This document shows, piece after piece, positions 9,013-16,244 of a DNA stretch of 64,000 nucleotides. The position numbers and the translations under genes are program-made. Position 1 is the stretch's first letter. Every line of letters begins with the position of its first letter. The stretch lies in assembly GCF_003957295.1 (NCBI RefSeq), contig NZ_RQPJ01000021.1:480210-544209 (forward strand), in the 5' to 3' direction. Origin of the DNA: Arenibacter aquaticus. GTDB lineage: Bacteria; Bacteroidota; Bacteroidia; Flavobacteriales; Flavobacteriaceae. The notes below the pieces were generated by a model that made no database searches, was not told where the DNA came from, and saw nothing but the letters and a program-made list of their open reading frames with translations.

Positions 9013-9039
9013 AAAACAGCTGTTTTAAACGGTTTAAAA
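9013..9039. promoter_or_regulatory. Two overlapping perfect palindromes, possible operator
   Basis: AAAACAGCTGTTTT (9013-9026) is a perfect 14-bp palindrome. Overlapping it, TTTTAAAC-G-GTTTAAAA (9023-9039) is a perfect 8-1-8 palindrome. Both lie between ung and the divergent ECF sigma gene. No T-run follows either one, so a terminator is unlikely; a protein-binding site is the better guess. Confidence 0.4.
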
Positions 9040-9144
9040 GGATATCAAAATATAGAAATGACCTCCAAGCTTTAATTAGATTCTATATATTAGTTAATTC
9101 TAGATGGGGCAAAATAAACCTTTTGACTATTTTGTTGTCTTATA

Positions 9145-9708
9145 ATGGAACTTAAGTTAACTATGTTGATTGAAGAAGAAACATTAGTATTACAATTAAA
9201 ACAAAAAGACCAGCAGGCGAAAGCCTTTGAGGTGTTGATAAACACCTACAAGGAACGGTTGTATTGGCATATAAGACGTATTGTTTTAAATCATGATGAT
9301 GCCGATGATGTTTTGCAGAATACCTTTATAAAAGTGTTCCGGAATATAGATGGTTTTAAAGGAGATAGTAAATTGTACTCGTGGATGTATCGTATAGCGA
9401 CTAATGAAGCATTATCTTTCCTTAAATCCAAATCCCAGAAGTTAAAGGTAAGCAATGAGCACTTGGTGAACAAGGCAGTCGAGAATTTAAGGGCGGATGT
9501 TTATTTTGAAGGTGATGAAATACAGCATAAACTACAAAAGGCCATTGCTTCGCTTCCCGAAAAACAAAAGTTGGTTTTTAATATGAAGTACTTTCAAGAA
9601 TTGAAATACGAAGAGATTTCCGAAATTTTGGAGACCTCCGTAGGTGGCCTAAAGGCGTCTTATCATTTGGCATCAAAAAAGATAGAAGCCTTTTTAAAGG
9701 ATAATTAA
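9145..9708 (+). CDS. RNA polymerase ECF sigma factor
   Basis: A 187-residue sigma-70 family factor with region 2 (residues about 25-95: DADDVLQNTFIKVFRNIDGF, then YSWMYRIATNEALSFL) and region 4 (about 125-180: LPEKQKLVFNMKYFQELKYEEISEIL). It directs polymerase to a stress or envelope regulon. It is followed by a membrane protein with a short cytosolic N-terminal part (34 bp gap) and an exported small protein, which is the usual sigma/anti-sigma/sensor layout in flavobacteria. A second Met (residue 7) is a possible start. Confidence 0.95.
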   Translation: MELKLTMLIEEETLVLQLKQKDQQAKAFEVLINTYKERLYWHIRRIVLNHDDADDVLQNTFIKVFRNIDGFKGDSKLYSWMYRIATNEALSFLKSKSQKLKVSNEHLVNKAVENLRADVYFEGDEIQHKLQKAIASLPEKQKLVFNMKYFQELKYEEISEILETSVGGLKASYHLASKKIEAFLKDN

Positions 9709-9741
9709 ACCTTTTGAATAGATCAACGTCAAAATATTGTA

Positions 9742-10254
9742 ATGGAAAAAATTAACGAAAATAATAACTTTAAAGTTCCCGAGGGATATTTTGATTCCCT
9801 GACGGATCAAATTATGGACAAGGTTGCCATGGAGGCGCCTATTGAGTCTAAAAATGAAGGCTTTAAGGTGCCCGAAGGTTATTTTGACAGTCTGGAGGAC
9901 AAAATATATAGAAAATTAAATGAGGGTGATACTCAGGTCATCGCTCTTAACCCATATAAAAAATATTACTATATAGCCGCTTCCGTAGCAGCTGTAATAC
10001 TAGTATATTTAGGCGTTCAATGGAATGTAGACGGCACCCCCACTTATTCGGACCTGGCCAATACTGACATAGAAAACTATTTGGAATTTGATGATTTGGG
10101 CATAAGTTCCTATGAGTTGGCCGAAATGCTGCCAATAGAGGAAATGGATATGAACGATATGCTGAAATATAGAATAGAAGATGAAAATATTGTAGATTAT
10201 ATAAATTCCAATATTGATGATTTTGAAGAATTAAACTTACATGACAATGAATAG
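9742..10254 (+). CDS. Probable anti-sigma factor with duplicated N-terminal motif
   Basis: A 170-residue protein with one membrane helix at about residues 76-93. The cytosolic N-terminus holds two copies of the motif FKVPEGYFDSL, starting at residues 10 and 41, each followed by a short amphipathic helix. The outer part, about 75 residues, is strongly acidic. Its place directly after an ECF sigma gene and its one-helix topology suggest it holds the sigma factor at the membrane; the duplicated motif would be the sigma contact. That function is inferred from position. Its end overlaps the next gene by 14 bp. Confidence 0.7.
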   Translation: MEKINENNNFKVPEGYFDSLTDQIMDKVAMEAPIESKNEGFKVPEGYFDSLEDKIYRKLNEGDTQVIALNPYKKYYYIAASVAAVILVYLGVQWNVDGTPTYSDLANTDIENYLEFDDLGISSYELAEMLPIEEMDMNDMLKYRIEDENIVDYINSNIDDFEELNLHDNE

Positions 10255-10690
10255 ATATTTTAAAATATTAGTCCCCATATTTCTATTTACCTTTTGTACT
10301 GAACTCCAGGCACAGAAACGCCCTAATTGGGAAAAAATAAAAGCACTTAAAGTGGCTTTTATAACAGAGCGCTTGGAACTCAGCCCTAAAGAGGCTCAAG
10401 TATTTTGGCCGATTTATAATGATTACGAGAGTAAAAAAGAAGGCTATTACAAGACCGAACGCTTTGATATAGGTGAGGATATCAAAAAATTGGATGAGCT
10501 CACTGATGCTGAAGCTAATGATCTTTTAATGCGTATTAAAAAATTGGAACAGGAAAAACGGTTGGCTCAAAGAGACTTTATAGAAAAAGTGTCCAAAACA
10601 ATTTCTGCGAAAAAAACTATTTTGCTGATGCGTTCAGAAGAAGACTTTAAGCGTCACTTGATAAAACAATACAGGCAAAGAAATAATTAG
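10241..10690 (+). CDS. Exported small helical protein of ECF sigma operon
   Basis: A 149-residue protein with a signal peptide ending near ELQAQ, then a highly charged, all-helical body (LSPKEAQVFWPIYNDYESKK, then EANDLLMRIKKLEQEKR). The pattern resembles the periplasmic proteins often labelled sensors of ECF-type sigma factors and, more loosely, Spy/CpxP-type chaperones. It overlaps the putative anti-sigma gene by 14 bp, so the three genes form one unit. Two Mets (10241 and 10247) are possible starts. Its periplasmic sensing role is inference. Confidence 0.75.
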   Translation: MTMNRYFKILVPIFLFTFCTELQAQKRPNWEKIKALKVAFITERLELSPKEAQVFWPIYNDYESKKEGYYKTERFDIGEDIKKLDELTDAEANDLLMRIKKLEQEKRLAQRDFIEKVSKTISAKKTILLMRSEEDFKRHLIKQYRQRNN

Positions 10691-10708
10691 AGGATACTAT
10701 TAGTTTGT

Positions 10709-10878
10709 CCTTCCATTAGTTAGTTCTGTAGAACATTGTTTTGTAACAGCGATGACAATTATCCTTCGCCCTAAAAAAAATATCACCTAACAAGGCGTGT
10801 TTCACCATTAATAAAACTTGAAGTAATGGATAATCCTAGCAATCTTAAATGGTGTACCCTTCTATTAGTAGGTTCTGT
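10709..10878. repeat. Imperfect 21-bp direct repeat pair
   Basis: CCTTCCATTAGTTAGTTCTG (plus T) at 10709-10729 and CCTTCTATTAGTAGGTTCTG (plus T) at 10858-10878 agree at 18 of 21 positions, 149 bp apart, in the gap between two convergent genes. The meaning is unknown. Confidence 0.4.
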
Positions 10879-10880
10879 GC

Positions 10881-11912
10881 CTATTTAAACAGGAGTTTTG
10901 CTATTCGGTTTTTTCCGGCTGCATAGGCAATGCTATCATTCAGAAATCGCATTGTATAAAAAGATTCATTGGACAGTTGTTTCCAAGTGGCACCGGAGTC
11001 ATGGGAGTAGGCAATTCCTTTGAAACCTAAAGCAACCAATTGTTCCCCGTTGGCACTGGGAACAAATTGTACACAACTTCTAAAGTTGGGTAGCGTTCCA
11101 CTGGCTATCAGTTGCCAGGTTTTGCCCCCATCCGTTGTAATAGCCTTATTTGCGACATTAATGTGGGGTTGGGTATAATCACCACCAATGGCAAAACCTA
11201 TATTTTCATTATAAAAATCAACGGAAAAAATTCCTTGGGTATCCAAGCCACTTTCAATGGGAGTTTTAATACTTTGCCAGCTAAAGCCTTTGTCCTCGGT
11301 ATAATAAACATTTCCCTTGCTAGTTCCTATCCAGGCTTTATTGCCCAATACCTTAATATTGGTATTGCTGGCGGCAAAGGCTCCCTCGCCTTTTTCGGCT
11401 TTTGGCAAAGAAGAGCAGGGGATCTTATTCCAGCTATAACCTCCGTCCCTTGTAATTATAATAGACAGGCATCCATTCATACTATCCCCTACGGCTATGC
11501 CTTCTTGATTATTCCAAAAGGTCATGGCGTCATAGAATACATCTTCGTCTTCTTCTAGGTACACCAGTTGCATTTCTCCTTGATCCCCGGTTTTGTACAG
11601 TAAAGCCGGACTCCCAATGGAGAGCATAAAGAAGTCGGAAGAGTTATGGGAAGTTGCCCTAAATTCTGGCACTATACTATCATAAAGCTGAGTATTTACC
11701 TTAACCTGACCATTTTCGGGATTTAGTAGGCCAAATGCCCCTTTGTTGGCAGCAAAAGCCACATTATTAGCCCCCATGATTTCAATAGTCCTGATACTCA
11801 GGGAGTCGGTAAAAACAGTCTGGATTTCAACAGTATTGAACTTGCCTGTTTGCTTATTATCTACGCATGAAGCCAGAAACAATAGAATTACAATCACCAA
11901 ATAATTGCGCAT
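10881..11912 (-). CDS. YCF48/BNR-repeat beta-propeller lipoprotein
   Basis: A 343-residue lipoprotein when started at the ATG at 11912; a TTG at 11930 is less likely because it would place charged residues before the signal peptide. The lipobox LASC puts the lipidated Cys at residue 16. The body repeats the pattern T-x-D-G-G-x-x-W (for example TRDGGYSWNKI, TEDKGFSWQSI, TTDGGKTWQLI, SHDSGATWKQL), typical of sialidase-type or YCF48-like propeller blades. Some relatives help assemble photosystem II, but here only a binding or scaffold role on the cell surface can be guessed. Confidence 0.85.
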   Translation of the reverse strand: MRNYLVIVILLFLASCVDNKQTGKFNTVEIQTVFTDSLSIRTIEIMGANNVAFAANKGAFGLLNPENGQVKVNTQLYDSIVPEFRATSHNSSDFFMLSIGSPALLYKTGDQGEMQLVYLEEDEDVFYDAMTFWNNQEGIAVGDSMNGCLSIIITRDGGYSWNKIPCSSLPKAEKGEGAFAASNTNIKVLGNKAWIGTSKGNVYYTEDKGFSWQSIKTPIESGLDTQGIFSVDFYNENIGFAIGGDYTQPHINVANKAITTDGGKTWQLIASGTLPNFRSCVQFVPSANGEQLVALGFKGIAYSHDSGATWKQLSNESFYTMRFLNDSIAYAAGKNRIAKLLFK

Positions 11913-11957
11913 ATGTATAATTTTCCCCAAAAATAAGAGGAATAGCGTCTAATACAA

Positions 11958-11965
11958 TACCTTTG
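11958..11965 (+). promoter_or_regulatory. Candidate -7 box TACCTTTG
   Basis: TAnnTTTG match 18 bp before the ATG of the RsmB-like gene; gives a short leader as is common in flavobacteria. Confidence 0.45.
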
Positions 11966-11983
11966 CAATCTTAATTTTTAAAA

Positions 11984-13201
11984 ATGCGATTACATAGAAA
12001 TCTAGTGTTTGCCGTTGTTGATGCCTTAGGCTACATATTTAACGAAGGTGAGTATGCCGACAAAGTAGTGGAAAAGGTGTTAAAGTATGATAAACGATGG
12101 GGAGCCCGTGATAGGGGGTTTATTGCGGAGACCACCTACGAAATGGTTAGGTGGAAACGGTTATATGCCGAGATAGCCGAAGTAAAGGCACCTTATAGCA
12201 GGCCTAATCTTTTTAGAATGTTTGCCGTTTGGGCAGTACTTAAAGGAATAAAGCTACCAGATTGGAAGCAAATTGAACCTACTCCGGAAAGAAGGATCAA
12301 AGGGAAATTTGATGAACTTTCAAAAATACGTAAATACAAGGAATCTGTTCCGGATTGGATGGATGATCTAGGAGTAGAGGCTTTGGGAGAAGCCCTTTGG
12401 ACAAAGGAAATACATGCCTTAAATGAACAAGCCGAGGTAATCCTTAGGGTAAATACCCTAAAAACTACCAAAGAAAACCTTAAAAGGGCCCTTCAGGAGA
12501 CTGGCATAGAGACCGAAGCCATAAAAGGATATCCAGATGCCCTGAGGTTAAAAGAGCGATCCAACGTATTTATAACAGAAGCGTTTAAAAACGGATGGTT
12601 TGAAGTGCAGGATGCCTCATCCCAATTGGTGGCTCGCTTTTTGGAGGTAAAACCGGGGCAGCGTGTAGTGGACACCTGTGCGGGTGCAGGAGGTAAAACT
12701 TTACACCTGGCGGCGCTTATGGAAAATAAGGGTCAATTAATTGCACTGGACATATACGGCAACAAGCTTAAGGAATTAAAGCGTAGGGCCAAAAGAAATG
12801 GTGCGCATAATGTGGAAACCAGAGCCATAGATTCTACCAAAGTTATTAAAAAGTTATATGGTTCAGCAGATAGGGTTCTTATAGATGCCCCTTGCACAGG
12901 ATTAGGGGTGTTAAAAAGAAATCCGGATGCTAAATGGAAATTGCAGCCCGAATTCTTGGATAAGATTACCGTTACGCAACAACAAATCTTACAGGATTAC
13001 AGTAGAATTGTAAAGCCTGGAGGCAAGTTGGTCTATGCCACATGTTCTATTTTACCTCAGGAAAATATACAGCAGGTAAAACAATTTTTAAAATCGGAAG
13101 CTGGAAAAGATTTTAGCTTGGTAAAGGATAATAATGTATTTTCCTGTAAGACCGGTTTCGATGGATTTTATATGGCCCTTTTGGAGAGAAAGTTGGCCTA
13201 A
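11984..13201 (+). CDS. RsmB/NOP2-family RNA cytosine-5 methyltransferase
   Basis: A 405-residue S-adenosylmethionine-dependent enzyme that probably methylates a cytosine in rRNA. Residues 1-150 are an NusB-like or adaptor part. The Rossmann core begins with RVVDTCAGAGGKTLHLAALM near residue 228 and has the two expected cysteines, in DAPCTGLG and in YATCSI. Length is close to E. coli RsmB. The gene ends at a strong bidirectional terminator shared with the convergent gene. Which cytosine it modifies cannot be read from the sequence. Confidence 0.93.
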   Translation: MRLHRNLVFAVVDALGYIFNEGEYADKVVEKVLKYDKRWGARDRGFIAETTYEMVRWKRLYAEIAEVKAPYSRPNLFRMFAVWAVLKGIKLPDWKQIEPTPERRIKGKFDELSKIRKYKESVPDWMDDLGVEALGEALWTKEIHALNEQAEVILRVNTLKTTKENLKRALQETGIETEAIKGYPDALRLKERSNVFITEAFKNGWFEVQDASSQLVARFLEVKPGQRVVDTCAGAGGKTLHLAALMENKGQLIALDIYGNKLKELKRRAKRNGAHNVETRAIDSTKVIKKLYGSADRVLIDAPCTGLGVLKRNPDAKWKLQPEFLDKITVTQQQILQDYSRIVKPGGKLVYATCSILPQENIQQVKQFLKSEAGKDFSLVKDNNVFSCKTGFDGFYMALLERKLA

Positions 13202-13222
13202 ACCTTTGTGGAGGAAAATAAA

Positions 13223-13262
13223 AAAGAGGCTGTTCCAATTAGTGAACAGCCTCTTTGCTTTT
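13223..13262. terminator. Bidirectional terminator
   Basis: Perfect 13-bp stem, AAAGAGGCTGTTC against GAACAGCCTCTTT, with an 8-base loop. It sits between two convergent genes. A T-rich tail is present on the plus side, and the A-run before the stem supplies the T-run for the minus side. Confidence 0.92.
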
Positions 13263-13271
13263 GCTATATAT

Positions 13272-13712
13272 TTACAGTCCAATTCGGACACTTGGAGCGC
13301 TTATCCCAATTCCGGTGCGCACCGTAGTACGATTGGGGTAACTCCTATAGCGGTAATGGTTGTGATTGTAGTAGTAAAAACTTGCATGGGCATGATAATG
13401 CGAGCTATGGTGACAATGATCATCACAATGATTCCTGTGTTCGGCATAGGCATCCCGCTTACCTTTCATATAAGCTTTATAGGCCTTTTTATCCCTTTTT
13501 TTAAGTTTGCGCTCATATTCCTTTTGCGATTCCCAGAATTCTTCCTCCTCTTCAGCGGCTAATTCTTGCGATTGCTCAAATTGTGCATCCTCCTTGGCTC
13601 TTTGTTCGTAATAAGAAAGTTTTTCATCCTCTGATGGTGCTACCTCCTGTGCTGATAATCCAGCAGACATAAAAAACATTGCGGCCAAACTAAAAAAATG
13701 TATTCTTTTCAT
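13272..13712 (-). CDS. Exported His/Tyr-rich protein of unknown function
   Basis: A 146-residue protein with a signal peptide cut near SAGLSAQ. The middle (residues 25-85) is acidic then basic and probably a single long helix: ELAAEEEEEFWESQ, then KKRDKKAYKAYMKGKRD. The tail changes sharply to His, Tyr and Asn residues with two Cys (HCDDHCHH, HYHAH, then YYYNHNHYRYRSY). Such a tail could bind copper, zinc or nickel in the periplasm, but no family is recognised. It stands alone after the shared terminator. Confidence 0.8.
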   Translation of the reverse strand: MKRIHFFSLAAMFFMSAGLSAQEVAPSEDEKLSYYEQRAKEDAQFEQSQELAAEEEEEFWESQKEYERKLKKRDKKAYKAYMKGKRDAYAEHRNHCDDHCHHSSHYHAHASFYYYNHNHYRYRSYPNRTTVRTGIGISAPSVRIGL

Positions 13713-13818
13713 AACTAAGTCGTTTTATTGTTTCAGTAATTATAAAGTCACTGTTTGTATATAAAACAACCTACTTGTATTTCACCCTACCTTAAGTGCA
13801 GAAAAAAAATGGAGTCTA

Positions 13819-15630
13819 TTAGAATATGTTTCGCATATCACTGATTGTCAGTGTGTCATCATGCATTAAGGATTCTGCTAAACTAAGGGTCTTGGTTAAC
13901 TCATATTTAAAATAGAATTTCATAGAGTGGATTTTACTCTCATAGAACTCCTTGCTATAGGTCTGATTTTTTTCCTCCAAACTCTGTTGTGCCCGTACGG
14001 CCATTTCTAACCATATCCATCCTATTGTTACATGGGCAAAAAATTCCATGAACAAATTGGCATCGGCCAGATAGCGTTCATAATTACCTTTTTTGGCGAA
14101 GGGGGTTAAAAACTCCAGTACTTTCCTGGTTAGTTTAATTTTATCCCCCAGAATTTTCGCTTGGGAATGCAAATCCTTAAATGTCATTGCCAGCGTTATG
14201 GTTCCCAATATTTCGGTTAATAATAGCTCTAGGGCTTTTCCGTTTTCAAGAGGTATTTTTCTTCCCAATAAATCTTGTGATTGTATGCCAGTGGTACCTT
14301 CGTAAATACTAAAGATCCTTATATCTCGGAAGTATTGCTGCAATATAAAATCGTTACAGTACCCATATCCCCCCAATACCTGCAGTCCGTTACTCACCGC
14401 AATTGCTCCCGCCTCTGTAGGATAGGCCTTTACTATAGGGATAATCATTTCCAATAACAGCCTATATTTTCCCTTATCGGCCTTGTCCGCGGTTGATTGT
14501 ATGAGATCATAATATTTGGCAGCTTTCAATACCAGGCTCAGGGATCCTTCGGCAATGGCCTTTTGCAGCAACAACATTCGCCGCACATCGGGGTGTTCAA
14601 TAATCAGGGAGGGTTTTTCATCCGGGTTCTTTTTGCCGTCGCTGGAGAGTTTTCGGCCCTGTGGTCGTTCCTTGGCGTATTGCAGGGATGCGTGGTAGGC
14701 TGCCATACTGATTGCTGCAGCTCCTCTTCCAACACTTATTCTAGCACTGTTCATCATTAGGAACATATATTTTAAGCCTTTATGGGGCTCCCCTACCAAC
14801 CAGCCCCGACAGTCACCGCTATCACCAAAACCCAAATGGGTGGTAGTGTAGCCGCGTTGTCCCATTTTTTGAAAATCGGCTACTGTATGAACATCATTTT
14901 TGCTTAAGCTTCCATCCTTGTTTACCCTATTCTTAGGAACTACAAACAAGGAAATCCCTTTTGTTCCTGAAGGGGCCCCTTCAATACGGGCCAATAGCAA
15001 ATGCACAATGTTTTCTGCATATTGATGATCGCCTCCGGAAATAAATATCTTTTGTCCCGCGATATTGTAATGTCCCTCTTGGGTAGGAATGGCTTTGGTA
15101 GTTATATCGGACAAGGAGCTACCGGCTTGGGGCTCTGTAAGGCACATGGTGCCTCCCCATTTGCCCGCCAACATGTTGGGAACATAGGTTTTGTTTAGGT
15201 AGTCATCACCAAAATGAACAATCAGTTCCGCGGCCCCCTGTGTTAGACCAGGGTACCCAGGTAAATGATTATTGGCTGCCTCCTGAATGTATGTAGAGGC
15301 TGTATGGATCATAAAGGGTATTTGTAAGCCCCCCACATCATAGTCCAAAGGTCCTGCGATTATTCCCATTTCCCCAGCCTTCTTCATTACTACATCAACC
15401 TGTTTATGGACCATTACCGTCCCGTTTTGGTATTGGGCCGGGTTTTGATCCATCTCCTTAAAATAAGGGTATAGCTCACGATCGGAAAACTCCTTGACCG
15501 AATCCAAAAATAAGTCCAGGGAAGCTAAGTCGTGATCTTTGTAGCGTTCTGTTTCAAGAAGCTTGTCCAGTCCATGAACCTGGTATAACAAATATTTTAA
15601 TGTATATATGTCGACATATTCCTTGGCCAT
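13819..15630 (-). CDS. Acyl-CoA dehydrogenase, large (about 600 residues)
   Basis: FAD-dependent enzyme for the first step of beta-oxidation. The 603-residue protein has an N-terminal helical domain, the middle beta domain with MCLTEPQAGSSLSDI and KIFISGGDHQYAENI, and the C-terminal helical domain with VLGGYGYCNDFILQQYFRDI and the IYEGTTGIQSQDLLGRK region that holds the catalytic Glu. The long form with a C-terminal extension resembles FadE-type enzymes. It is the second such enzyme in the window and stands alone, not in the fatty-acid operon, so it may serve a different chain length or substrate. Confidence 0.93.
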   Translation of the reverse strand: MAKEYVDIYTLKYLLYQVHGLDKLLETERYKDHDLASLDLFLDSVKEFSDRELYPYFKEMDQNPAQYQNGTVMVHKQVDVVMKKAGEMGIIAGPLDYDVGGLQIPFMIHTASTYIQEAANNHLPGYPGLTQGAAELIVHFGDDYLNKTYVPNMLAGKWGGTMCLTEPQAGSSLSDITTKAIPTQEGHYNIAGQKIFISGGDHQYAENIVHLLLARIEGAPSGTKGISLFVVPKNRVNKDGSLSKNDVHTVADFQKMGQRGYTTTHLGFGDSGDCRGWLVGEPHKGLKYMFLMMNSARISVGRGAAAISMAAYHASLQYAKERPQGRKLSSDGKKNPDEKPSLIIEHPDVRRMLLLQKAIAEGSLSLVLKAAKYYDLIQSTADKADKGKYRLLLEMIIPIVKAYPTEAGAIAVSNGLQVLGGYGYCNDFILQQYFRDIRIFSIYEGTTGIQSQDLLGRKIPLENGKALELLLTEILGTITLAMTFKDLHSQAKILGDKIKLTRKVLEFLTPFAKKGNYERYLADANLFMEFFAHVTIGWIWLEMAVRAQQSLEEKNQTYSKEFYESKIHSMKFYFKYELTKTLSLAESLMHDDTLTISDMRNIF

Positions 15631-16244
15631 AGAGCGTTGTTTAGTTAGAAGAGAGTTAGGGTAACCACCTAGGTAAGGTACAAAAAACAGCCCTTAAATA
15701 AGCATAGCATAAATCAAATTTGCTCTTTTTCAGTGTATTTAGAACAATTTAATTTGAAAGCTATGTATCAATTAAAGTGTTATGGCCTTAGTACCTGACC
15801 GGTATTCTTGTGGGAGGGCTCTCCCTAAAGTGGATGCTATTTTGATTGGCCATTGTCATCTTATATAAAATTTTATTTTAATCGCTGTATACAGTATAGG
15901 CAGGCGCAAGAAGTTCGCATTTGTATTTTCACAGACAAGAAAACTTCTTTCAGGGCAGTTATATGATGGACTTTTTAGGGGCAATTACATACAAAGGCCG
16001 TTGTTTATGTGGTAAGATGATAATTGCTTAAGGGGCTTAAATATTTTCCTTTCAGGGAGATACACAATATTGGATGTGATTTGATCTTTTTGGAACCCAT
16101 GTAATTATTGGATTTTTATGGGCCGAATGCACACAGGGGCTAGAAATTAACAATCAACAAACAAAACTGTTAACTATTCTACTGAAAAATTACACATTAA
16201 AACCGTAAATTTGCTGCTTTCTAAAACATACAATTACAAATTAG
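15631..16244. other. 614-bp gene-free gap upstream of purL
   Basis: No convincing reading frame or RNA gene was seen. It contains the divergent promoters of the acyl-CoA dehydrogenase gene and purL, and a 10-bp palindrome CTGTATACAG at 15885-15894. I could not identify a known riboswitch by eye. Confidence 0.5.
16206..16213 (+). promoter_or_regulatory. Candidate -7 box TAAATTTG for purL
   Basis: TAnnTTTG match 31 bp before the purL ATG. No clear -33 element. Confidence 0.45.

Noticed and set aside
11912-11930. Upstream TTG start for the propeller lipoprotein
   Set aside because: It adds residues before a complete lipoprotein signal; the ATG at 11912 is better.
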